Origin: an uncultured Treponema sp.
Lineage (GTDB): Bacteria > Spirochaetota > Spirochaetia > Treponematales > Treponemataceae
Direction: 5' to 3'
DNA: 18,684 bases
Assembly (NCBI GenBank): GCA_937891125.1
Contig: CALAEZ010000151.1
Span: 1 to 18,684 of the forward strand
The notes under the pieces are model-generated. The model made no database searches and had not been told where the DNA came from. It saw only the letters and a list, made by a program, of their open reading frames with translations. Both the position numbers and the translations under genes were made by a program. Every line of letters starts with the position of its first letter. Positions within the stretch are counted from its first letter, which is position 1. Shown here one piece after another: positions 1 to 8,018 of the stretch.

Positions 1-7
1 AGCACGG

Positions 8-49
8 CTTAAGGGCTTGCCGCCCTTAAGAATCCCGCTTCGCTAGCGG
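8..49 (-). repeat. Two stem-loops just downstream of tex
   Basis: Two adjacent inverted repeats follow the tex stop codon. Arms CTTAAGGGC (8-16) and GCCCTTAAG (22-30) form a perfect 9-bp stem with a 5-base loop; arms CCGCT (35-39) and AGCGG (45-49) form a smaller one closer to the gene. No T-run follows on the minus strand within the window, so a rho-independent terminator is not proven. The structures resemble the hairpins downstream of pflX and pflB and may belong to the same dispersed group. The window edge prevents checking whether a copy of the tex tail lies further on. Confidence 0.55.
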
Positions 50-55
50 CAAAAA

Positions 56-2482
56 TTATTTTTTCATCTTTGCAAACGCCACAGCGAATGGATTATATGT
101 TTCGCCGCTGTCATTGCGGTCAAAACTGCGGTTACCACGGTCGTTGGTGCGCGGGCGGTCGCGGGTAAAGTCGCGTTTTTCGCCGTGCGGTGCGCTACCG
201 TTGCCCGCACCTTTCTTAATCACGACCATTTTTTTGCCGCCGCTCGTGGTGCGGTGTTCGCCTATAGCCGCACTGCCAGTTGAAGCCCCCGCCAGCCGCT
301 GACCGGCATCGCTCTTCAAACTCAAAGAGATGCGCTTGCGGTCGGTGTCCAGCGCGATAATCGTAAACTCTTTTACATCGCCCACTTTAATCACGTCCAT
401 CGGGTCGGACACAAAGCTGTCGCTCAACTCGCTAATGTGAATCAAGCCCGTCTCATGCAAGCCGATGTCCACAAACGCGCCAAAGTCCACCACGTTTTTG
501 ATTTTGCCGGTCACTTTCATGCCCACGGTCAAATCTTCAAACTTTACCACGCCTTTCTGCATAATGGGCGCGGGGTAGCCGTCGCGCGGGTCTCGGTTGG
601 GTTTTCCCAGTTCGTCAATAATGTCGTTCAGCGTGGTTTCGCCAATGTTGTAGGTTTCGGTCAGTTTTTGCTTTAGGTCAGCGGGCAGTTTTTTGCCTTC
701 TTTGACGTAGGGCAAAATCTCGCGCGCCACTTCGTAGTTTTCCGGGTGTACCCAGGTGTTGTCCAGCGGGTCTGCGCTCTCAGGAATCTTGATAAATCCC
801 GCGCACTGCTCAAACGCCTTAGGTCCTAAGCCCGGCACTTTTTTCAAATCCTCGCGGCTGGTGATTTTGCCGTTTGCGTCGCGGTAGGCAACAATCTTCT
901 TTGCGGTAGACATGTTGATGCCAGAAACATACTTTAAGAGCATGTAGCTTGCGGTGTTCAGGTTTACGCCGACCTGATTTACAACGCGGCCGACAACCTC
1001 GTCCAGCTGCTCGGCAAGCTTTTTCTGGTTTACGTCATGCTGGTAAAGGCCAACGCCAATTGCTTTTGGGTCAATCTTAACCAGCTCTGCAAGCGGATCC
1101 TGCAGGCGGCGGCCCATGCTGATAGCACCGCGAATCGTCAGGTCAAGCTCGGGGAATTCTTCAGTTGCAACAGGACTTGCTGAATAAACAGATGCGCCGC
1201 TTTCGTCTACAACCGTGTACTGCACGTTTGAGTTTGCGTAATTTTCGCTGATAACCTTGCTGACTACAGCGCGAACTTCTTCGCTACCCGTGCCGTTACC
1301 GACAGCAACCACCTGAATGTCGTATTTGTCGATAGCTTCGTTAAGCGCGTTATATGCGCCGTTGGGGTCCTGCACTTGGAAAATCTTAAAGTAGCCAAGG
1401 TACTTACCTGTTTCGTCAAGCGCGGCGCACTTTGTACCCGTGCGGATACCAGGGTCAATGCCGAGTACGCGGCTTCCCTTAATCGGCTGGGTCATCAAAA
1501 GATTCTTTAAGTTCTCGCTGAAAATGCCAATGCCGTGGTTGTCAGCTTCGTCGGTTTCGTCGCTGCGGATTTCGCGCACAACCGCCGGGCTTAACAGGCG
1601 CACAAGGCCGTCTTCGATTGCATCTTTGTGGTATTTGTTGTGCAGAGCGGCGTGCTTCTGGAGCAATGCAACAGCGTCGTCTACCGGCACATCGATTGTT
1701 ACTTCAAGCGCACCTTCGCGTTCTGCACGGTTGATTGCAAGAATTCGGTGCGGTTTTACCTGATTCAGCGGCTCACTGTAATCCCAGTACATCTTGTAGG
1801 TAGAAGTCTTTTCTACCTGCTCTGCATCCTGACCTTCTGGCACAATGCCCTTGGTGATGATGCTGCCTTCTGCCATATACAGGTCGTGCACGTCGCTGCG
1901 GTTCTTGGTGTCCTGAGCGGTGCGCTCTGCGATAATGTCCTGTGCGCCTTTAATTGCGTCTTCTGCACTTTCTACGTTAAGGGCGGCATCTTCGTTGTCG
2001 GTCTTTACAAACTCAGCAGCCTTTGTTTCAACAGCCTTGTCGTCGTTTTCGCCGCAGATAAAGTCTGCAAGTGGCTCAAGGCCTTTTTCTTGAGCGACCA
2101 TGCCACGAGTCTTCTTCTTTTTCTTGAATGGTGCCCACAAGTCTTCAAGCTCGGTAAGCGTTTTAGCTCCCATTACTGCGTTATAAAGCGATTCGGTAAG
2201 CTTCCCCTGACCAAAAATGCCGCGCACGATTTCAAGGCGGCGTTCTTCAAGGTTCTTGTATGACTTAAACAGGTGGTCACAATCAGTTACCTGTACTTCA
2301 TTCAGATTGTCATGCTTTTCTTTGCGATAGCGGGAAATAAACGGGATAGTGCATCCTTCGTTTACCAAACTGATAACAGCACTAACCTGCTGCACGCGGA
2401 TATTCAGCTCCTCCGCGATACGTTTCATAATATCGACTTCGTTCACCACGAGTGCGTCGATAGCTTCTTGTGTAAATTCCAT
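56..2482 (-). CDS. tex: Tex family S1 RNA-binding protein (transcription accessory protein)
   Basis: Nucleic-acid-binding cytoplasmic protein of the Tex/Spt6-like family, thought to act on RNA during transcription. The 808 residues show the family order: N-terminal helical region opening with IAEELNIRVQQV and the signature FISRYRKE, a YqgF/RNase H-like fold from about residue 338 (VLGIDPGIRTGTK), helix-hairpin-helix motifs around 515-575 (SGINMSTAKKI, VPGLGPKAFEQ), and an S1 domain at about 650-720 (GMKVTGKI, VDFGAFVDIGLHETGLIHIS). A basic tail rich in Arg, Asp and Gly follows, longer than the S1 fold needs. The frame is open 23 codons further upstream, but family members begin close to this Met, and the upstream Met lies inside a likely -10 element. 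No clear Shine-Dalgarno site is seen. Gene identity is certain from the domain string; the start is less so. Confidence 0.95.
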   Translation of the reverse strand: MEFTQEAIDALVVNEVDIMKRIAEELNIRVQQVSAVISLVNEGCTIPFISRYRKEKHDNLNEVQVTDCDHLFKSYKNLEERRLEIVRGIFGQGKLTESLYNAVMGAKTLTELEDLWAPFKKKKKTRGMVAQEKGLEPLADFICGENDDKAVETKAAEFVKTDNEDAALNVESAEDAIKGAQDIIAERTAQDTKNRSDVHDLYMAEGSIITKGIVPEGQDAEQVEKTSTYKMYWDYSEPLNQVKPHRILAINRAEREGALEVTIDVPVDDAVALLQKHAALHNKYHKDAIEDGLVRLLSPAVVREIRSDETDEADNHGIGIFSENLKNLLMTQPIKGSRVLGIDPGIRTGTKCAALDETGKYLGYFKIFQVQDPNGAYNALNEAIDKYDIQVVAVGNGTGSEEVRAVVSKVISENYANSNVQYTVVDESGASVYSASPVATEEFPELDLTIRGAISMGRRLQDPLAELVKIDPKAIGVGLYQHDVNQKKLAEQLDEVVGRVVNQVGVNLNTASYMLLKYVSGINMSTAKKIVAYRDANGKITSREDLKKVPGLGPKAFEQCAGFIKIPESADPLDNTWVHPENYEVAREILPYVKEGKKLPADLKQKLTETYNIGETTLNDIIDELGKPNRDPRDGYPAPIMQKGVVKFEDLTVGMKVTGKIKNVVDFGAFVDIGLHETGLIHISELSDSFVSDPMDVIKVGDVKEFTIIALDTDRKRISLSLKSDAGQRLAGASTGSAAIGEHRTTSGGKKMVVIKKGAGNGSAPHGEKRDFTRDRPRTNDRGNRSFDRNDSGETYNPFAVAFAKMKK

Positions 2483-2492
2483 AATGAAAAGC

Positions 2493-2521
2493 ATTTTAGC
2501 GAAAAAATGCGGTTGTGAAAA
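2493..2521 (-). promoter_or_regulatory. Possible tex promoter
   Basis: On the minus strand, TTTTCA (2521-2516) and TAAAAT (2498-2493) are 17 bases apart and lie 10 bases before the tex ATG. Transcription would then start about 3-4 bases before the ATG, leaving almost no leader. An inverted repeat GCATTTT (2491-2497) / AAAATGC (2504-2510) overlaps the -10 and could be an operator. The -35 is a weak match, so this is tentative. Confidence 0.3.
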
Positions 2522-2526
2522 GACAA

Positions 2527-2588
2527 CGAGCGTGTGTTGTATGCGCGGCATTGTATATCTATTTTACAAATCCGCTTTTCCAGTGCCA
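2527..2588 (-). repeat. Diverged second copy of the 3' end of pflX
   Basis: Read on the minus strand, this stretch encodes WHWKSGFVK followed by TAG, mirroring the last residues of the pflX protein (WHWKTGFVE, stop). An ungapped alignment of the gene tail starting at 2713 with this copy starting at 2588 gives about 41 identities in 59 positions by hand count, extending past both stop codons. The copies are 125 bases apart. The frame and stop are preserved although the DNA has diverged. It is probably an old tandem duplication or the remnant of a displaced allele; it is not an expressed gene on its own. Confidence 0.7.
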
Positions 2589-2602
2589 TGTAGTTGTCGC
2601 CG

Positions 2603-2674
2603 ACGTCCTGTCGCCGCCAACTGCGACGGGAGCAGACTCCCGTCTTTGCTTAGTGCGCACGTCCTGTGCGCGCC
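2603..2674. repeat. Hairpin-rich spacer downstream of pflX
   Basis: This spacer between pflX and its echoed tail holds a perfect 8-bp stem (GACGGGAG 2625-2632 / CTCCCGTC 2637-2644, 4-base loop) and a perfect 6-bp stem (GCGCAC 2655-2660 / GTGCGC 2666-2671, loop gtcct). It also has a near-identical 16-base direct repeat, ACGTCCTGTCGCCGCC (2603-2618) and ACGTCCTGTGCGCGCC (2659-2674). No run of T follows the stems on the minus strand, so simple intrinsic termination is not obvious. There is no open frame of note. Confidence 0.6.
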
Positions 2675-2683
2675 TCTGTATGC

Positions 2684-3751
2684 TTACTCTACAAACCCTG
2701 TCTTCCAGTGCCAGAGGGTGTGCGAGAGGGCGTTGCTGAACGGCTGCGTGCGGGTGAAGTCGGGGAGCCAGCTGGTGTCATCGCTTAAATCTTGATAGAA
2801 GAGGTAGTCAAAGTCGTAGGCGTCGATAAGGTCGCGGATGTCGGCATCTTCCTGGGTGCTTACAAGGCGGTTTTCGATTGCAGACAGCGCCTTTTTGCGC
2901 CGCGCCAAGCCCTGCTCGCTGTCCTTGAACGGCACGGGCGTGTACTGCGACATAAGCGAGATGATTGCTTTTCCGTCTGCGTTTGCTTTCAGCCAGTCGA
3001 GCACATCGGCGGTCTCGCTGAATCTGCCGGGCAGAAACAGGTGTCGGATAATCACGCCCTGTAGCATTTTGTCCTTTTCAACGCCATCTTTTGTTACTGA
3101 AACAATGTTGAGCGGATTGTGCTCTATCATCCAGAGGAGTGATTCCTTTGCGCGCTCGGGGTAGTCTGCGGCAGCGCACAGCTCTTTTGCAAGTGGCGAG
3201 GAAAGCGTTTTCAGGTCGGGAAGCCAGATGGTAACAAGCCCTTCAAGCATTTTCAGCGTTTCCACGCTGTCGTAGCCGGAGGCGTTCCAGCAGACGGGGA
3301 GTGTAAGCCCGCGCGTGCGTGCTGCTTCAAGAGCGCGTGCAAGCGCCGGAATGTGATGGCTTCCCGTTACGAGATTTATGTTTTCAGCACCCGCATCCTG
3401 CAGGCGCAGGCAGATGTCGGCAAATTCTTCTGTGCTGACGGCAGAGCCCATGCCTTGCTGGCTTATCTGATAATTCTGGCAGAAGGCACAACGTAAGTTG
3501 CAGCCGGTAAGAAAAATCGTGCCACTTCCGCCATGTACGGTAACCAGCGGTTCTTCGCCAAAGTGCAGGCAGGCAAGCGCAATGCGAAGCGCGGCATTTT
3601 CGCCGCAAAAGCCGGCGTGCCCGGCGCTGCCTGCCGTGCCGGTACTGTCAGCCTGCGCACATGCAGAGAGTGTGCCGAGCCGGTCAATGCCGCATTTTCG
3701 GGGGCATTGCAGGCAATGCGCATAGCTTTTGTTGTAAGCGGATTCGGTCAT
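2684..3751 (-). CDS. pflX: PflX-like radical SAM protein (COG1313 type)
   Basis: Predicted cytoplasmic radical SAM enzyme of the PflX group, related to pyruvate formate-lyase activating enzymes but of unknown reaction. The 355-residue protein has a Cys-rich N-terminus (C13, C16, C20 in CLQCPRKCG) and the radical SAM cluster motif CX3CX2C at C84, C88 and C91 within TGCNLRCAFCQN. Family-typical strings follow: NINLVTGSHH, NASGYDSVETL and IWLPDLK. An Ala/Gly/Thr-rich stretch at roughly residues 28-48 expands the N-terminal region. Its ATG overlaps the stop of the preceding gene (TAATG), so translation is probably coupled. It should not be read as the activator of the PflB in this window: canonical PflA belongs to a different subfamily. 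The last ten codons are echoed downstream of the stop. Confidence 0.88.
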   Translation of the reverse strand: MTESAYNKSYAHCLQCPRKCGIDRLGTLSACAQADSTGTAGSAGHAGFCGENAALRIALACLHFGEEPLVTVHGGSGTIFLTGCNLRCAFCQNYQISQQGMGSAVSTEEFADICLRLQDAGAENINLVTGSHHIPALARALEAARTRGLTLPVCWNASGYDSVETLKMLEGLVTIWLPDLKTLSSPLAKELCAAADYPERAKESLLWMIEHNPLNIVSVTKDGVEKDKMLQGVIIRHLFLPGRFSETADVLDWLKANADGKAIISLMSQYTPVPFKDSEQGLARRKKALSAIENRLVSTQEDADIRDLIDAYDFDYLFYQDLSDDTSWLPDFTRTQPFSNALSHTLWHWKTGFVE

Positions 3752-4158
3752 TACAGTGCGCCGTGTTCCAGAATAAGGCTCATCATATTCTGCAGGCGGT
3801 CTAAGTCCATTGTTTCTGCTTCGTCATCGGAAAAATCGCGCAGGGTCTCCCAGTCGTCGCTGGTAAGCACCGTGTAGTCAGCATCGTTTTCGCCGTCGAG
3901 AAAGTTCTGAAAAGCGGTGAGCCGCGCCTTGTTTTCTTCTGACGGCTCGTTGTCGATGTCTGCGCTTGCTAGCACGTAGGTGTTCAGCCAGTAGTCAGCG
4001 ATTGAGCGGGAAAGATCTTGCACATCGCGGTTATTCTGCGCAAACAGGTCTGCAATGCGCGTGCAGGCGCGGCGGGCATCGTAGCGACCGCCATTGTCGG
4101 CGCGCTCGTGCTTCATAATGCGTTGTATGTCAGCTAAAAATTTGTCTGTTGTGTTCAT
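3751..4158 (-). CDS. Small hypothetical protein coupled to pflX
   Basis: A 135-residue soluble protein that I do not recognise. It begins MNTTDKFLADIQRIMKHERAD and is rich in acidic residues, with long predicted helices, several Asp/Glu-rich segments after residue 60, and no signal peptide, membrane segment or metal-binding motif. It lies 24 bases after the receiver-domain gene and overlaps pflX by one base, so it is very likely co-transcribed with both and translationally coupled to pflX. No good Shine-Dalgarno site precedes the ATG. Codon usage and composition match its neighbours, and the position between two real genes in the same direction supports its reality. A role linked to the radical SAM protein is only suggested by the overlap. 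Confidence 0.75.
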   Translation of the reverse strand: MNTTDKFLADIQRIMKHERADNGGRYDARRACTRIADLFAQNNRDVQDLSRSIADYWLNTYVLASADIDNEPSEENKARLTAFQNFLDGENDADYTVLTSDDWETLRDFSDDEAETMDLDRLQNMMSLILEHGAL

Positions 4159-4182
4159 AGTGTCTAATTCCGAAAAAAAATG

Positions 4183-4932
4183 TTAACGACCTTTAAAGAA
4201 ATCGTCTACGCTCTGAATAAGCGCATCTGGTGCCATTGTCTTTAAAAGATATTTTTCTGGCTTTGCTGCAAGTACCTTCATTACTGTTTCACGGTCGTCC
4301 TTTGCCGTCAGAAAGATGACCGGAATGTCTGCAGTGCGCGGCTCTCCCTTTATCATCTCGAACACCTGTAAGCCCGAAGCGACAGGCATTTCATAATCGA
4401 GCAAAATGAGGTCGACAACATTTTGCGCAAGGAACGAGATTGCATTCATGCCGCTGTTTGCCATATACACGTCATATTTTTTTGAAAGCCAGTTTTTCAT
4501 CGTGCGGAGCATAACAGCGTCATCATCTACCACCAGAATACGTTTTTTGCGGTCGCCATTCATAAGCGTGTCGTTAATCTTACCGACAACTTCCTTCATG
4601 CTAACCGGGCGAACAAAAACGCCGTTAACAAACGAATGCGGCACAACCTCTTTTGCAACATCGATTTCAATTTGGCTACCAATTAAGTACAGGAATTTAT
4701 TGTCCGCACTCTCGCTCATAAGCTTTGTAAGGTATTTGAGCGTGCCGTTGAATGCATTAATGTCACCTTCAAGATACACGATAAAAATCGTCGGCAATTT
4801 TTGAATCAGCTGGATTTCCACGATGTCCGGCTGACTGAGCACCGTCTCAAATCCGGCGTCATTCAATCCCTTTACCATCGTCTTTACTAGAAAGCTCTGG
4901 TCGCTGCTGATAAACAAAACGCTTCTATCCAT
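4183..4932 (-). CDS. Response regulator with degenerate plus intact receiver domains
   Basis: A 249-residue cytoplasmic protein with two receiver-like domains and no output domain. The C-terminal domain (about 132-249) is complete: acidic cluster D136-D138 (VVDDDA), phospho-acceptor D179 in LLDYEMP, T209 in IFLTAKDD, and K231, followed by Thr rather than the usual Pro. The N-terminal domain (about 1-122) keeps receiver-like alternation and the ending FVRPVSMKEVVGKI, but lacks the acidic pair (FISSDQSF) and has no Asp at the expected phosphorylation site (IFIVYLEGD), so it looks like a pseudo-receiver. The start at 4932 has AAGGAG five bases upstream and is preferred over one five codons earlier. 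It follows the hybrid kinase gene by 45 bases and is its likely phosphorelay partner, perhaps accepting phosphate from the kinase's HPt domain. Confidence 0.88.
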   Translation of the reverse strand: MDRSVLFISSDQSFLVKTMVKGLNDAGFETVLSQPDIVEIQLIQKLPTIFIVYLEGDINAFNGTLKYLTKLMSESADNKFLYLIGSQIEIDVAKEVVPHSFVNGVFVRPVSMKEVVGKINDTLMNGDRKKRILVVDDDAVMLRTMKNWLSKKYDVYMANSGMNAISFLAQNVVDLILLDYEMPVASGLQVFEMIKGEPRTADIPVIFLTAKDDRETVMKVLAAKPEKYLLKTMAPDALIQSVDDFFKGR

Positions 4933-4977
4933 ATCATCTCCTTGCACTCACAGAGTATACACAATCCTTTATTTTTT

Positions 4978-7923
4978 TCAAAGTAATTTTAATAACGTTT
5001 CGCGGTCAACGGCTGCAAGCGCTTTTTTGAGCGCCTGCACTTTCTCGCGCTCTGCGTCCGGCATACGGTACGTATCAAGCATCTGCATAATTTGGTCGGC
5101 GCTGTCGTAGTCGAATGCGCTTACAAACTCTTTTAAGGCGATAAGCGCCTCTGAAAGCTCCCCGTCACTGATAAGCGGCTTTGAGTCATCTTCTGCCGCC
5201 GCACTGCACAGCGGCGAAAGCTTTTCAAGGTAGCTTCTGTAGAGAGAAAGCAGCGCCGGTGTTTTTTCAGCAATTTCTGCCTGCGCTTCCGCCTTATTGC
5301 TTCCTGCGGCATTTCCGCTTTCTTCTAAATGGAGCGCTTTTTCGGAAAGCTCGGCGGCACCAATAAGGCGCGCACTGCTTTTGAGCGCGTGAACGAGCAC
5401 GGTGTAGTTTTTCCAGTCGCCGTCGCGTGCGAACTGCTCTATCTGCGCCGCTTTTTCTTCGATGGTGTCGTAGAATTCCTGCATTGCCTCGCGCAGAATG
5501 TCAGCGTCGCCGCAGTTTTTGAGCGCAACTGCGATGTCGACCCCTTCAAGTGGCGGAAAGTCTTCTGCGCCATCAAAGGCTGCTGAGGCTTCTTCCGCCG
5601 TGATTCCCGCCGCCGACAGAGATGCCGCTTCTTCCTGGCTCACCGGCACAAGCTTTTCCTGCGGCAGGTAGTGTGCAAGCATTTTTTCAAGCTTTTCGCC
5701 GTCAACCGGCTTAGAAAGGTAGTCGGTAAAGCCTGCTTCCAAATACATTTCGCGCGCGCCTTGAATAGCGTTTGCGGTAAGCGCAATGCAGGGAACGCCT
5801 TCGTTCAGGTTGCCTTCCATGCCGCGCATGGCGTTCAGCGTTTCAATGCCGTCCATAATCGGCATGCGGTGATCGATAAAGATTACGTCATATTTGTATT
5901 TTTTTACGAGCACTAGCGTTTCCTGACCGCTTTCTGCCGTGTCAATCTGAATTTTTGTCTGCTTAAGTAAGCCCTTTATGACCGTCAGATTAAGCTTCGT
6001 GTCGTCTACAATCAAAATCTTTGCCTGCGGCGCATGGAAGCTTTCGGTGTAGCGGGCGTTGGTCGCAATCGACTTTTTATACATCTCGGTAAAATCGCCG
6101 ATTGGCTCCCAGTTCTGCACCTTCTGCTGCACTTCAAACGAGAATGTAGAGCCTTTACCGTATTCGCTTTCTACCTGCAGCTGAGAACCCATCATGGAAA
6201 GCAGCTGCTGCACGATGTTCATGCCAAGCCCGGTGCCTTCGATAGAGCGGTTGCGCTTTTCTTCTATGCGCTCAAAGGCGCTGAACAGCTTGGAAATATC
6301 CTCTTGCTTTATGCCGATGCCGGTGTCGGCGACAGAGGCGGTGAGCATAATGTGCCCGTCGTCTGCCTTGCGCCAGCCTATCGTCATGGTGACAGAGCCT
6401 TCGTTGGTGTATTTTACGGCATTCGTAAGAATGTTCAGCAGCACCTGCTTTATGCGCACGTCGTCTCCAAAAAGCAGATGCGGCATGTCTTTTGCAACGT
6501 TTATATTAAGCGCAAGCCCCTTGTCTTCGGCGCGTTTTTGAATCATGTTTACCAGGTCGTTGATAAGCGAGCTGAGCTCATACTGCACCGGAATGATTTC
6601 CATCTTGCCCGCTTCGATTTTGCTGAAATCTAAAATGTCGTTTACGATGCTTAAAAGCGAATTGGACGCGCTTTTTATGTCGGCAGCATAGCCCAGCACG
6701 GTTTGGTCGTGGCTCTCGCGCAAAATCATTTCATTTAAGCCGAGCACAGCATTTATCGGCGTGCGGATTTCATGGCTCATGTTGCTCAAAAATGCGGTCT
6801 TTGCCTTGCTTGCAGCCTTTGCTTCGGCAAGGTCAATTTCAAGCTGCTTTTCGTGCTCAAGGCGCTCAATGTAGCAGGTAAGCTGTCGCGCCGTTGTTCG
6901 CAGGCTTTGGTACAGGTCGCCGATTTCGTCCTTGTTGTGAATAGGCAACAGGTGAATATTCAGCATGGATTTTTGATTTTCTTTGGTGGTGTTGGTTGTA
7001 AAATCACGCATTGCTTTTGCCATAAGGCGAATGGGGTACGCAACAGAATTCTGTCCGATATGATTGACTAGCACGCAAAGCGGCACCGTCACGTTCATCA
7101 TCAAAAGAAACATCTTTAAGTCGAACGCTATTGTAGAACGATTGCGCATGAATTCAATAAAGCGTTTTGCATACAGAAACGCAAATGCGTCTTCATTCAA
7201 TTTTGGAAGCAGCAGATTGCTAAACAGAACTGCTGCAAGGCTTAAGATGACGGCTTCAAAAACAACAATACACGTTACCTTCATGCTTAACCGTGATTTT
7301 ACGCTGCATGTGACTGTTTCATTAAAATCGCGGTAGCAGTGTGAATAATACATGCCGTTTGTCGACTGCAACTTTAGCCACTCAGGGGCAAAGGTAAAAA
7401 AGAGATAACAGAGCGTGGTTGTTATCACCATAGGAAAAAACGCATTGCAAAACGAGCCGACGCATTTAAGGAGCGTAAAACGGCGTTCTTCAATAGCAGC
7501 AAGCATAATGCACCAAAGTGCGCCTGTTGCAAGCGAAAAAATGACTGCTGCTAGCAGAGTTTTTTGTTTAGAGCGGTACCAGCCAAGGCTTACGGGGATA
7601 GAAGAAAGCAGGGCGGTAAGTAGCATAACCGAAGGCGTGTAAGCAAAGGTGGTGTTAACAATAGAATTTACGACAAAGATGATGATGGTAAGCATGAAAG
7701 CGGCAGCACTTCCGCAGATGGTGCTGCATAAAAGGACTAAGCAAACGTCAATGTAGTCGGCAAAGGCGTGACCTGCAATAATAAAATGTCCGTCAGTAAA
7801 AAAATTGTGCACTAGCACCAGAAACAGCGTGATGGCAGCGCCGATAAGTGTAAAATCGTGCTGTTTTTTTATAAGCTGTCGCGGCAAAGTTGAAATAAAA
7901 AAGCGATCTATTGAAAAACCCAT
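4978..7923 (-). CDS. Membrane hybrid histidine kinase with receiver and HPt domains
   Basis: A 981-residue multistep phosphorelay kinase. About six hydrophobic segments fill residues 20-180. A further pair at about 215-240 and 270-290 flanks a short loop, followed by a HAMP-like linker (PIRLMAKAMRDF to about 370). The HisKA motif is NMSHEIRTP with phospho-acceptor H384. The ATPase domain has the N-box (N501 in ILTNAVKY), DTGIGI near 532 and GTGLGM near 562. The receiver has VDDTKLN and D684 in IFIDHRMP, with T in ALTANA and K in LSKP. The C-terminal HPt has H845 in LVHALKSSARLIG. All key residues are present, so His-Asp-His transfer within one chain is likely, with an external final acceptor, plausibly the adjacent receiver protein. 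The N-terminal sensor fold is not recognised. A promoter-like pair sits directly before the ATG and no Shine-Dalgarno site is visible. Confidence 0.93.
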   Translation of the reverse strand: MGFSIDRFFISTLPRQLIKKQHDFTLIGAAITLFLVLVHNFFTDGHFIIAGHAFADYIDVCLVLLCSTICGSAAAFMLTIIIFVVNSIVNTTFAYTPSVMLLTALLSSIPVSLGWYRSKQKTLLAAVIFSLATGALWCIMLAAIEERRFTLLKCVGSFCNAFFPMVITTTLCYLFFTFAPEWLKLQSTNGMYYSHCYRDFNETVTCSVKSRLSMKVTCIVVFEAVILSLAAVLFSNLLLPKLNEDAFAFLYAKRFIEFMRNRSTIAFDLKMFLLMMNVTVPLCVLVNHIGQNSVAYPIRLMAKAMRDFTTNTTKENQKSMLNIHLLPIHNKDEIGDLYQSLRTTARQLTCYIERLEHEKQLEIDLAEAKAASKAKTAFLSNMSHEIRTPINAVLGLNEMILRESHDQTVLGYAADIKSASNSLLSIVNDILDFSKIEAGKMEIIPVQYELSSLINDLVNMIQKRAEDKGLALNINVAKDMPHLLFGDDVRIKQVLLNILTNAVKYTNEGSVTMTIGWRKADDGHIMLTASVADTGIGIKQEDISKLFSAFERIEEKRNRSIEGTGLGMNIVQQLLSMMGSQLQVESEYGKGSTFSFEVQQKVQNWEPIGDFTEMYKKSIATNARYTESFHAPQAKILIVDDTKLNLTVIKGLLKQTKIQIDTAESGQETLVLVKKYKYDVIFIDHRMPIMDGIETLNAMRGMEGNLNEGVPCIALTANAIQGAREMYLEAGFTDYLSKPVDGEKLEKMLAHYLPQEKLVPVSQEEAASLSAAGITAEEASAAFDGAEDFPPLEGVDIAVALKNCGDADILREAMQEFYDTIEEKAAQIEQFARDGDWKNYTVLVHALKSSARLIGAAELSEKALHLEESGNAAGSNKAEAQAEIAEKTPALLSLYRSYLEKLSPLCSAAAEDDSKPLISDGELSEALIALKEFVSAFDYDSADQIMQMLDTYRMPDAEREKVQALKKALAAVDRETLLKLL

Positions 7924-7929
7924 GCGCTA

Positions 7930-7958
7930 AGTATATAGGTAAAAGCAGTTGAACGCAA
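7930..7958 (-). promoter_or_regulatory. Promoter of the hybrid kinase, apparently leaderless
   Basis: Minus-strand TTGCGT (7958-7953) and TATACT (7935-7930) are exactly 17 bases apart. The -10 ends six bases before the A of the kinase ATG (7923), so a typical start site would fall on or next to that A. No Shine-Dalgarno site precedes the ATG, consistent with a leaderless message. The 95-base gap after the cyclase gene fits an independent promoter here. Confidence 0.5.
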
Positions 7959-8018
7959 AGAGAAAACGTACGGGCTTTTTTTTGGCAGCTTATGCGCAAA
8001 AAGCTCTTAATGCGGCGG

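Noticed and set aside
1628..2263. Long plus-strand open frame opposite tex
   Set aside because: It is fully antisense to a clear Tex coding sequence, resembles no family and is rich in Cys, Phe and Val as expected from the complement.
2684..3751. Canonical pyruvate formate-lyase activating enzyme (PflA)
   Set aside because: Length, the Cys-rich N-terminus and the family strings fit the PflX/COG1313 group, and the gene is far from pflB in another operon.
7793..7999. Short minus-strand frame overlapping the 5' end of the hybrid kinase
   Set aside because: It overlaps the kinase in another frame and crosses its promoter; it has no ribosome site or family features.
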